Source: Madurella fahalii
Lineage: Eukaryota > Ascomycota > Sordariomycetes > Sordariales
Direction: 5' to 3'
Assembly (NCBI GenBank): GCA_029876055.1
Contig: CM056874.1
Span: forward strand, 8,184,001 to 8,248,000
DNA: 64,000 bases
The notes under the pieces are model-generated. The model worked only from the letters and a program-made list of their open reading frames with translations, did no database searches and had not been told where the DNA came from. Positions 21,014 through 29,902 of the stretch are shown piece by piece. Within the stretch, counting starts at the first letter, position 1. Every line of letters starts with the position of its first letter. The translations under genes were made by a program, and so were the position numbers.

Positions 21014-22197
21014 ATGAGGGGCATCCAATTGGCGCAGTATGTCAGGGTAAGGGGCTGCTCTTATCATTCAATCCAGCATTAGACTGATTCTTGCAGGCAC
21101 CACATGAGCTCAGGGTGACCGAGCTACCCGACCCCAAGCCGGGCCCGGACGACTACCTGATCGAGGTGCACGCCGCGGCGACAAACTTCTTTGACATTCT
21201 ACAAATCCAGGGCAAATACCAGCACCAGCCTCGTATGGACCTCGCCACCTAGTTTTCCCAAGCTCCAAATGAAATGCTGACAACTGCCTTCCTTAGCCTT
21301 CCCATGGGTCTCGGGCGCTGAGTTCGCCGGCATCGTTCTTGCCACTCCTGCCAATTCTAAGAACCCCAAGTTCCCCGTCGGTTCCAAGGTATTCGGCGCC
21401 ACTCAGGGGGCATATGCCACCAAGGCCGTCGCCAGGGAGGTTAGCATGCTGCCTGTGCCAGAAGGCTGGAGCTTCAATCAGGCAGCTGGGCTCTTTGTGA
21501 CGGCGCCAACAAGCTACGGTGCGCTGGTTGTCCGTGCCGCAGTGAAGGCGGGCGACTACGTCCTGGTTCATGCGGCAGCCGGAGGCGTCGGCCTTGCCGC
21601 AGTCCAAAGTTCGCTCACCAAAAACCCCCTCGAAGCTTCTACATCGATGTGCTAATGCCCGCCGCAGTTGCCAAGGCCTTCGGGGCCACCGTAATCGCCA
21701 CGGCAGGCACCAAGCGCAAGCTCGAGGTGGCCAAGTCATTCGGTGCCGATCATGTGATCGACTATCGGGATGAGAAGTGGCCTGAGATGGTCAAGAAGTT
21801 GACGCCAAAGAGTAGAGGAGTCGATATTGTCTACGACCCGGTGGGCATGGTCGACAAGAGCACGAAGTGCACGGCATGGAACGGCCGAATCCTGATCGTT
21901 GGCTTTGCCGCCGGCACAATCGAGAAGGTGGCCATGAACAAGGTGCTGTTGAAGAACATCAGCCTGGTTGGGATCCACTGGGGACAGTATGCCGTATACG
22001 AGAAAGAGACGGTCGTCACGGTCTGGCAGGGCATCATGAAGCTGATTGCCGAGGGCAAGTTCAAGGGAACAGAGTTTACAGACAAGGAGTTTGTGGGACT
22101 CGAGGCTGTCCCGGACGCTCTCAAGGCCCTCGGCAGCAGGGAGACTTGGGGTAAGGTAGTCGTCAAGGTTCCCCAGGATAGGCCGAGCAGGCTGTAA
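21014..22197 (+). CDS. Quinone oxidoreductase-like medium-chain dehydrogenase
   Basis: Exons 21014-21046, 21097-21232, 21297-21608 and 21668-22197 give 336 residues, the usual length for zeta-crystallin/quinone-oxidoreductase members of the MDR superfamily. The N-terminal GroES-like half contains NFFDILQIQGKYQ and FPWVSGAEFAG. The nucleotide-binding half has AAAGGVGLAAVQ for NADPH, then ATVIATAGTKRK and GADHVIDY. The zinc ligands of true alcohol dehydrogenases are absent, so I expect NADPH-dependent reduction of quinones or enones without zinc. Intron 3 has a weak donor (GTTCGC at 21609) but a good branch site (GCTAATG) and restores the Rossmann sequence AAVQIAKAFGA. The first exon is 33 nt. 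Probably cytosolic; the physiological substrate is unknown. Confidence 0.9.
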
Positions 22198-22667
22198 CTA
22201 GGCGAGCTGTGAGATTTATTATTGTTCCTGCTCGTTCCCGCTCTCGCATGTAACCCTAACCCGTAGTTCATGACAATGGCCTGGGTCCCTGAAATGACGC
22301 CATCCCGCCGATACTTTTTTTGGGTTATATTTTTTTTTTTCTTTCTAAGCAAGGGATTGACCCCACGTTCCCGACACAGGGGTGCATCCCGCTGGGTGGC
22401 TTATTAAAACGTGCTTGCAATCGGAATCCGCATGAAGGTTCGACAAGAAGCCGCATAGCGCCGATTACGGTCCGCCGCAAGCAAGTCGTCGGGGACCGAG
22501 AAATACTGACCCCTCCCTGACCCCACCAAGCCGCCAAACTGTTTTCCTCGTACTTTAGACGCACCCTCCGCTCCAGTGCTCCTGGACTGTCGGTGGCTGC
22601 TGTCGCAACCTTCTCGAGAGAGATCAAGCCCTACAAGTGCGATATCCACACCATCAGCAAGCGGAGG
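22198..22667. other. Intergenic region
   Basis: 3' flank of the oxidoreductase and promoter of thioredoxin reductase. A T-rich tract lies at 22314-22341. An open frame continues upstream of the thioredoxin reductase ATG without an earlier in-frame ATG. Confidence 0.5.
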
Positions 22668-23763
22668 ATGCATCACAAGGTGGTCATAATCGGCTCTGGG
22701 CCGGCCGCCCACACTGCGGCCATCTACCTGGCCCGCGCCGAACTCAAGCGTGCGCATTCCCCCGCCGGTTACGAGATATGTGTGAGAAAGCGTGCTGACA
22801 ACCACGGGCGCAACAGCCGTCCTTTACGAGGGCTTCATGGCCAACGGCACCGCTGCAGGCGGTCAGCTCACGACCACGACCGAGGTCGAGAACTTCCCCG
22901 GCTTCCCCGAGGGCGTAACGGGCCAGGACCTGATGGACAAGATGCGCAAGCAGTCGGAGCGCTTCGGCACCGAAATTATCACCGAGACCGTCTCCAAGCT
23001 AGACCTGTCGGCGCGGCCGTTCAAGTACGCGACTGAGTGGGATCCCGACACGGTCCGGACGGCCGACGCCGTCATCCTGGCGACGGGCGCGTCGGCGCGG
23101 CGGATGAACCTGCCCGGCGAAGACAAGTACTGGCAGAACGGCATCTCGGCCTGCGCCGTGTGCGACGGCGCCGTGCCCATCTTCAGGAACAAGCCCCTGG
23201 TCGTCATTGGCGGCGGCGATTCCGCTGCCGAGGAGGCCATGTTCCTGACCAAGTACGGCAGCCACGTCACGGTGCTCGTGCGCCGGGACAAGCTGCGTGC
23301 CAGCACCATCATGGCGAGACGGCTGCTGTCCAACCAGAAGATCACGGTGCGGTTCAATACCGTCGCCGTCGAGGCCAAGGGCGACGAGAAGGGGCTGATG
23401 AGCCACCTCGTGGTCAAGGACGTCGTGACTGGCAAGGAGGAGACGCTCGAGGCGAACGGGCTGTTCTATGCCATTGGCCACGACCCAGCAACAGGTTTGG
23501 TCAAGGGGCAGTTGGAGACGGATGCCGAGGGCTACGTTCTGACAAAGCCGGGCTCCACATACACAAGCGTCGAGGGTGTGTTTGCGGCTGGAGACGTTCA
23601 GGACAAGAGGTACCGGCAGGCTATTACCAGTGCAGGTTTGTGGCGACCTTTCCTCTTCAAACAATGACGGCACTAACAGCTCTCAGGTTCCGGCTGCATG
23701 GCTGCCTTGGACGCGGAGAAGTATTTGGCTGAGCTCGAGGATGCCAACCTGAGCAATTTATAG
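22668..23763 (+). CDS. trr1: Thioredoxin reductase (NADPH), low-molecular-weight type
   Basis: Exons 22668-22749, 22817-23635 and 23687-23763 give 325 residues. The FAD-binding motif is GSGPAAH near residue 8. The redox-active pair is in ACAVCDGA (Cys140 and Cys143), as in bacterial and fungal low-Mr thioredoxin reductases. The NADPH motif is GGGDSAAEEA, and the C-terminal FAD motif is GVFAAGDVQDK. It reduces thioredoxin with NADPH and so supports ribonucleotide reduction, peroxiredoxins and sulfur assimilation. I start at ATG 22668 (MHHKVVIIGSG), the conserved fungal N-terminus, with no mitochondrial leader. Both introns are GT-AG, and the joins give AELKPVLYEGF and TSAGSGCMAA. Confidence 0.95.
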
Positions 23764-24249
23764 ACATGTAATCCCTCCAATAGACGTGCACCGCGAGCGA
23801 GCGATACCCTTGCCTTGCTGGAATAGAGGGAGATGCTTCGTTTGGCCCATTGCCTTGAGTGATGTTGGGTGTGAAATTATGCAGTCTGTATACTACGTTG
23901 AATGCTTTGACAAGCCTGCAGCTTCCCGAAACTAATTACTCTAGGGGTTGGGAGATTAGCAAACGGTCACGCTGGGCCGATCATGATATCTACCCATCCC
24001 GTATTATCTAACATTCACGCAGAACGCCGCTAGTTTCATTTCGGACCTGGAGCCGGTGAAATTGGCCGTTGTTAAAGTAGCCATGGATTGCTGGGCTAGC
24101 AGTTGCTTCTGTCTATTTCTTTTTCCCCTTATCTACCACTCCAAATCCCCCTCTTCTCCATCCTCTCTCGACTCACCCAACAACACTCCAACATCTTGCT
24201 GTTTGCCCAACTCGCTCGCGTCTACAGGTTTTGAGAAAACGCCATAAAA
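23764..24249. other. Intergenic region
   Basis: Non-coding. A pyrimidine-rich CT stretch at about 24113-24220 precedes the small Gly/Ser/Tyr-rich gene, as is common in strongly expressed fungal promoters. Confidence 0.5.
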
Positions 24250-24661
24250 ATGTCCGGCAAGGGATACAGCTACTCTGGAAGCGGCACCAACAGCCAGGTG
24301 AGTATCGGTCGCACGTTATTACACAGTCATGCAGCCAGAGACAGATGGCTAATGCCTGGCCGCAGGGTAACCACTGGTGCTCGCGCAATTACGGCAACGG
24401 ATCGAATTCGTATCACTACTCCAACACGTATGTGTCACCTGCTGTGCTTGTGCCTGGCATCATCCAGCGAAGAAGTCGCATTAACGAAGACTGAGTAGCA
24501 ACGGGTCGTACTACTATTCCAATCCCAACGGAAGCACCTACTACAACAACGGCAACGGCGGCTCAACCTACACCTCGCCGAGCGGCTACAGCTACTCATC
24601 TGGCTCCGGCTCGGGTTCTTCGTCGGGCAGCTCTGGCAGCAGCGGTTCCTCGCAGAAGTAG
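24250..24661 (+). CDS. Small Gly/Ser/Tyr/Asn-rich low-complexity protein
   Basis: Exons 24250-24297, 24366-24427 and 24496-24661 give 91 residues. The sequence begins MSGKGYSYSGSGTNSQ, continues through GNHWCSRNYGNGSNSYHYSN, and ends in Tyr/Asn repeats (SYYYSNPNGSTYYNNGNG) and a Ser/Gly tail. It has no signal peptide or membrane segment. The composition is prion-like, as in proteins that phase-separate or coat structures. Short proteins of this kind starting MSGKGYSYS appear to be widespread in Sordariomycetes, but I know of no defined function. All splice sites are GT-AG, and the three exons together keep frame, which supports it as a real gene despite its size and bias. Confidence 0.75.
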
Positions 24662-25165
24662 AGCACTCCTAAATCGGGCGCTTGCAACCTCAAATATGCG
24701 CTAGAGGAGACAAGTATCCACGTGGTGGGGGTGCGGACTGGGACTGCCGTCCCGAGGGTGTGGATGAGGTGGATCCAAACGGTAGCTTATGTTACTCTGT
24801 AGCTAATTAACGCAGACTTGTAACCATGATTGTCAGTGCCACGAATGAGTGTGATTACCGCATATTGTCCTTGTCAAGCGAGCGCGATGAAGCAGCCGTC
24901 TTCGGATAGTATGATGGTGTCTGACCGCAATCAGCTTACATGAAGAAAGAGGAGAGGGAAGAACCAAAAAAGGCAGAAATATAAATAAAAACACAAATAA
25001 CGGAAAATAGTCTAACTAGTACAGTGAAGCCCAGCGCTCCAGCAAGTCGCACAAGTACACCGTATCAAACCGCCAGTTCCGAGACAAATCACCCCTTCCC
25101 CTTCACCTCGAGACCACACCATGGCCCATCCACTTCTCCCCCTCCTCCTCATCCCTTCCCCCATC
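24662..25165. other. Intergenic region between convergent genes
   Basis: Shared 3' flank of the small low-complexity gene and the DUF1772 gene. AT-rich around 24950-25020, with poly(A)-signal-like AATAAA near 24983. No gene seen. Confidence 0.5.
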
Positions 25166-25690
25166 TCAAAAAACCGTCGCCACCAACCCGCACACCGACC
25201 CAGCAATCAACATGCCGGCGCGGCCGAGATTCAGCACGCCCCACCAGTCCACCAACCCCTTAGCGCTCCTCTCCTCCTCGACCGCCACCTCCTTGTCCTC
25301 GCGCGCCAGCGCCCCGATCTCCTTCTCCTTCTCCGCCAGCCGCCTGTTCACGCCGAGCATGAACGCCCAGGTGTAGGGCACGATGCCGGCCGTCAGCGCG
25401 GCGGCGGCGAGGAAGCCGCGGCCGCGGGCGCCCGGGGTACGGAGCGCGAGCCACGCGTACGCGGCGGCCGACGCCACCGCCGCCAGTGGCATGGTGGCGG
25501 CGCCGAGCGCGTAGGTGCGCCGCCACTGCCCGAGCATGAGCGGGGTCGGGGACTCGAGCAGGCGCGGGGTGACGAAGACGGAGAAGGAGAGGGAGACGCC
25601 CGAGGAGACGGTCGAGAGGAGGAGGGAGGTGGTCTGGACGACTTTCTGGGCCGTGAGGGTGTCGAGGTCGCTTGTCGTCGGGGAAGACAT
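25166..25690 (-). CDS. DUF1772 (anthrone oxygenase-like) integral membrane protein
   Basis: Single exon of 174 residues from ATG 25690. It has about four hydrophobic segments: around 22-44, 60-83, 92-115 and a C-terminal one at about 155-173. Between the third and fourth is a charged helix (RRLAEKEKEIGALAREDKEVAVEEE). The segment TAGIVPYTWAFMLGVNRRL is typical of DUF1772 proteins. The family includes cofactor-free anthrone oxygenases of polyketide pathways. However, no polyketide synthase or other pathway gene lies nearby, so the enzymatic role is doubtful. It may be a housekeeping relative of unknown function. Confidence 0.8.
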   Translation of the reverse strand: MSSPTTSDLDTLTAQKVVQTTSLLLSTVSSGVSLSFSVFVTPRLLESPTPLMLGQWRRTYALGAATMPLAAVASAAAYAWLALRTPGARGRGFLAAAALTAGIVPYTWAFMLGVNRRLAEKEKEIGALAREDKEVAVEEERSAKGLVDWWGVLNLGRAGMLIAGSVCGLVATVF

Positions 25691-26131
25691 TTTTCTTATG
25701 TGAAATGGTGGGGTATGATGGGGGTGTCTCTTTTTCTCGTTTATTCTCTTTTGGGTCCGATGGGTTGGGGATAGTGGGATGATTGGACTATGGTAGAGGT
25801 GGTCTTAATGGGTAATAGGCATGTGATGGATGGATGAGGTTGATGTTGGATGAGGTGAGAGCGGGAGGGCTATTGTGTGTGACACAGCATGCCTTTAATA
25901 ACAGAGGATTGGGGTCAAAAGTGACCAGCCACATCTGTTAGTGAGGATCACGTGGTAAACTGATAATCGTATAGATCACGTGATTTATGCTAACAGAACA
26001 GGCCGGTTACTTTTCGCCGAATCTCCGTATAAGACCATGCTCATCGGGACCACGATGGCTGGGATTCCAATCCCACACACACGCTGGGTGATTGACAGTT
26101 TTACATTAGATATCGTTGCCTTGTCTAAAGC
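25691..26131. other. Intergenic region
   Basis: Upstream of the DUF1772 gene and downstream of the membrane protein gene that ends at 26132. A 76-codon plus-strand open frame at 25980-26210 overlaps the last exon of that gene in antisense and is not supported. Confidence 0.5.
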
Positions 26132-27071
26132 CTATGAAATGAGCACCGCACTCGAGTACAACTCAGGTCTGCCAAAGGTGTTATTCGTCCCGGTGCCGTT
26201 CTTCAAATAGCAGTACTCGCCCGCTACGAGAGAAAGTTAAGCATCAGCACCGCCAACTCATAATCAGGAATTGCTAAACTCACTCGTCTTGATTATGGCA
26301 ACACTCCGGCACAGGCCGCCTCCCGGGACGCCAATTTCCACATTCCTTTGGTACTGCCAGTTATACGCAGCACATGCCGTGATGCAGTCCTCCAGGCTCG
26401 GCAGGTACATCTTGAGGATGTCGTGGATATCCGGGTTCCCGAAGCCTCTGCCTGACGGGTAGTTTGTGTTGCAGAGCCGCATAAACGATTGCGCTGCACC
26501 GCCGGTTCGCAGGGGCATCGCGTTGCCGCCCGCGTCTACCGGCGTGTATGCGGTGCCGTTGATGCTGGGGCATCCATCGTCCCTTGGCGCCGGAGAAACT
26601 GCGGCGGCTGCTGGTCTCGTTGATGTTGAGGTTGTGCTTGAGGTTGTGCTTCCTGTGTCAGTGCTGGTCGATATCGTCGGTGTCGTCGATGCCGTCGATG
26701 ATGCCGATGACTGGGTTCCTGCTCCCATCGAGCTGCACGAGGACATGTCAGAAACCGGCCACCCGCCTGTGAGAGAAGTAGGGACATTTTCATTCTCACA
26801 TGGACGAGTCCGCGCCGCCACGCGCCGCTGCCAGGCCACCGCCAACACCACCTCCGATCGCTCCTGCGATGACCACGACCAAAATAACGACGATTGTCCA
26901 AAACGCCCTCACAGACAACCCCAGGATCCTCCTCTGCCCGTACTGGTCATGCGGAAATTGCGCCACGGACGGACCGCCCCAACCGTACTTAGCCGGCTCG
27001 AGTGCTGAAGGTGGAACTGGTTCGAGAGTTGAATGGGGATATACGAGCTCCGGTCCGTGGTCGGTGGCCAT
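26132..27071 (-). CDS. Single-pass membrane protein with Cys-rich ectodomain (PAN/apple-like, tentative)
   Basis: Exons 27071-26800, 26732-26284 and 26223-26132 give 270 residues. The cytosolic N-terminus (about 1-55) is Pro-rich. One hydrophobic helix lies at about 57-80 (WTIVVILVVVIAGAIGGGVGG). A Ser/Thr-rich stalk of about 50 residues (STASTTPTISTSTDTGS) follows, then a compact domain with several cysteines (DGCPSINGTAYTP, RLCNTNYPSG, LEDCITACAAYN, GGLCRSV, GEYCYLKNGTG). The Cys spacing and the LEDCITACAAYN segment recall PAN/apple-like domains, which bind carbohydrate or protein at the cell surface. The last exon (GEYCYLKNGTGTNN...) is needed to complete the domain and is easily missed. 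The function is unknown, and the protein is probably at the plasma membrane, facing the wall. Confidence 0.8.
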
Positions 27072-27662
27072 GGCGGTCAACCCGAACAACCTTTGAACCT
27101 TTCGTTCCCTGCTCTGGCGACCGCGCAGTGAAAGGAAGATCCTAACCGCCAAACGGGGCCGGAACCCGAGCGGCCACGAGCAGTGCCGGTCTACCTTATT
27201 TATGCGCGCCACTTGTAGTGTTCCAAGCCACCAAGCCACATGCTGCAGGCGATCCTTCGACAACGTCCCAGACTCCCACCCCTGGCAGGAACATCACAAA
27301 CTAGGGGCTGCCTAAGACGAGTGCTTCACCCGAACCATATCAGGTTCGCCGGGAGCGGGGTACCTGCCATCGCCAAGGATGTACTGTACTAGCGCGGGAG
27401 GAAATGATCGCGAGTTCCCGGGACGTCCAGCCCGCTGCCGCATTGCGGCACAGCGAGATTGCAACCAAGAACTTGTCGCACACCCATGCACAGGGATTTG
27501 TGGGCGCAGAAGGCTTTTTTCTTTGGTATGATTGAAGCTGCCGTGGTCATGAGCTGCGTCTGGCGTGTGAACCCATCCGTCAAAACACCGGGATCGACCA
27601 AGAGTCGTAAACCCTTAACAGCGCCTATCAGCTGGCATGGTATGCCAAGTCGCCCAAGGCCT
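27072..27662. other. Intergenic region with a strong hairpin
   Basis: Promoter of the Cys-rich membrane protein and 3' flank of the MFS gene. A TATA-like CATAAATA (minus strand) lies near 27197-27204, about 125 bases before the ATG. A perfect 6-bp hairpin is at 27331-27348. Confidence 0.5.
27331..27348 (-). other. Hairpin CGAACC-(6 nt)-GGTTCG, faintly TPP-riboswitch-like
   Basis: On the minus strand the sequence reads GCGAACCTGATATGG, close to the conserved GAACCUGAUCUGG block of TPP riboswitches. The diagnostic CUGAGA box is absent upstream, and the CCAGCG part does not fit. It lies about 260 bases upstream of the membrane protein start on the same strand. I treat it as a hairpin of unknown meaning. 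Confidence 0.25.
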
Positions 27663-29438
27663 TCACAAGGCTGCCTTCCCTCTGGACTCGAACGGCAGCG
27701 CGAGAACCAAAAGTCCTGCAGCGATAAACAAGGCGCCGCTGGTGTACACCGGCGCCACGGTCCGGAGATCAGCAAACATGGCTACAATGGGCTTCTCGGC
27801 TTGTCAGCTTCAACAGACTACTGGATCCTGCTTCCTCGGGGCCCAGGGGGTTTACTTGCCGCCATGATGCCGAAGACGCGATTGCAAGTCGCGCTAAGCG
27901 CGTTCCCAGTGCCCCTCTGCGGCGTTGGGAACAACTCCGGAGTGAAACTATACAGCACGGCATACATGACGTTGCTGGTGAAATTGAAGGCGCAGTTCCA
28001 GCCCAGAAGACTCTGCGAGTCTAGGGCCGTCGTCGACGCATATAGGAACGCCCCAGTCAACGCCGTCGATGCTGCCAGTGTTCCTTTTCTTCCGACGTGA
28101 GGCATCTCGACCAGCAGCCCGCCGATCAGAGCACCAGGGACTCCGAGCACGGCGATGATGAGCGAGTTCCGGTATGTTAGGTAGGTCGACCCATCCCCAA
28201 AGTCGGCGCCCCGCGTAGCCTGGATGTACGGCAGGAAGGCGTTGTATAGGGGATATCTGCAACTGTTAGGTCAACGTCTGGCAAAGAGACGGAACTTCGG
28301 CCCTACCCCAAACCAATGAACCCCCAGATGATCATGATCAAGCCAGTAGAAAGGGCAAGCTTCTTGGTGGAGAACAGCACCCGTACTCGGTCGAACCTGA
28401 CGTCCTCGAGCCGGCGCTTCACGGCGGACGACACGCTGGTCTGCTGCACATACCCGTCAGGCTCGCACGCCTTCAAATCATCGACGGTCAGGGCGCTAGT
28501 CTTTCCGTTCCTCCGAGCGACTTCGTGGACGATGCGCACTGCGTCTTCGTCTCTCCCCTTGCCCATGAGATATTTCGGTGACTCGTAGATGGTGAACCAC
28601 AGGAAGCGGATGCAGAACATGACCACCGTGATGCCCCCCATGGCAACCATGAAGTACCGCCACCCCATGTTGTCTCGGCGCAAGCAGACCTGCTGGTCCT
28701 CCTGGCAGGTGAGGTTCCCCAACAACGGCCAGGCAACCAGCGTCGCCACCACCTGGGCGATAGCCCAATCGACCGACAGGATGGTCAGCAAGAACTGATG
28801 GGAGGCCGGCAGGAACTCGAGAAAGATGGCCGAGTCGACAGGTAGATTCCCGCCGACCCCAAAAGACCACAGAGCCGCAAACACGCCAATGGCGGCAAAG
28901 TTGGGCGAACTGGCCGCAACCATGCCAAAGACGGCCGTGATGCCAAGCGTGAGGTTGAAGGCCCATTTCCGGCCAAAGATATCGCATCCGAATCCCCAAA
29001 ACACGGCCCCGGCGAGCAGGCCAATGTTCTGGCTCAGGGTGAGGAGCGGCGGGCGACTGGGGCCGAATTCGTTGGTGACGGGGGTGAAGATGAGCGACGT
29101 GACGATAGGCCAGAGGTTGTCCGACGCCCAGCCGAAGCCCACGACGATGAAGAGCTGCCACTGATACCAGCCCATGCCAATCTCTTGGATCTAAGACGGT
29201 TGATCAGTTCCCTCCCCCTTTACTTCAAGCTAGCACCGAGGAGGGAATGCTACTAGGCAGCGTCACACACAGCACGGTTCAGCACTCTCGCCTTTTCCTC
29301 GTAGACGGGGTCGATCTGACCCCTGGGAATGATTGCATTGTCGCCGGATGCGATCGAGGTCGCTTCCTCGTCGCGGTGAGGCTTGGAATCCGGCCCGACA
29401 GCGGCAGTGCTGCCGGCTTTCTCGATATCATTCATCAT
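27663..29438 (-). CDS. Major facilitator superfamily transporter (SV2/sugar-porter-like)
   Basis: Exons 29438-29271, 29190-28307, 28256-27860 and 27791-27663 give 525 residues with 12 predicted membrane spans. The N-terminus is a cytosolic acidic region ending VLNRAIQEIGMGWYQWQLF. The first half contains the MFS loop motif CDIFGRKWAF and GVGGNLPVDSAIFLEFLP. A long central cytosolic loop separates the halves. The last exon carries PIVAMFADL, APVYTSGALFIAAGL and the end PFESRGKAAL. This is the group of fungal MFS proteins related to SV2/SVOP, likely proton-coupled and at the plasma membrane, with substrate unknown. Intron 3 (27792-27859) is best read as GC-AG (GCAAGT...GAAG). That gives the expected GIMAPIVAMFADL, whereas a GT donor two bases further adds TEK residues. 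Confidence 0.9.
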
Positions 29439-29517
29439 TCGGAGGTTGGTGAAGGTTCGGGGTCAAGATTAGACCGAAGCACTTCTCCGAGAGCGGGAGC
29501 CACGCTATGCAGCGTCC

Positions 29518-29525
29518 CTATATAT
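29518..29525 (-). promoter_or_regulatory. TATA-like element of the MFS transporter gene
   Basis: TATATAGG-like sequence on the minus strand, about 80 bases before the ATG at 29438. Confidence 0.4.
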
Positions 29526-29886
29526 GCTACCACCCACACTGTCTTAGTAACAGACTAGGATTGCTGGTCCCGCATCAGGAAGCGACGCTCTAATGCAAGT
29601 CACTGGAGGTGTTATCCAAGGAAACCCGTGTTCCAAAGCCTACGTTTCTTGTGCTAAACGTAACCATCAAAATCCCAACCAAAGTACAGTACAAGGGGTC
29701 CGGTCCTCGGGGTCGCATCCAACCTATGACAAGAACAAGTCTTCAAAAGACATCAAAATCCGCCGCAATTGCGCCATTTGTATTCACATCATGTTGCGCC
29801 GACAAGCGCTCCTGTGATGCACGGCACACTGTGGGTGGTTGATGACGCCACCGACGTGGAATAGGCCCGAGCTTACTCTCCGACCT

Positions 29887-29902
29887 CCCCCCCCCCCCCC
29901 CC
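29887..29902. repeat. C16 homopolymer
   Basis: Sixteen consecutive cytosines in intergenic DNA; on the minus strand a G16 run able in principle to form a quadruplex. Confidence 0.8.

Noticed and set aside
25980..26210. 76-codon plus-strand open frame
   Set aside because: Antisense to the last exon of the Cys-rich membrane protein; no independent support.
27310..27375. Functional TPP riboswitch
   Set aside because: Lacks the CUGAGA element and the matching CCAGCG segment; nearest genes have no thiamine link. Kept only as an observation.
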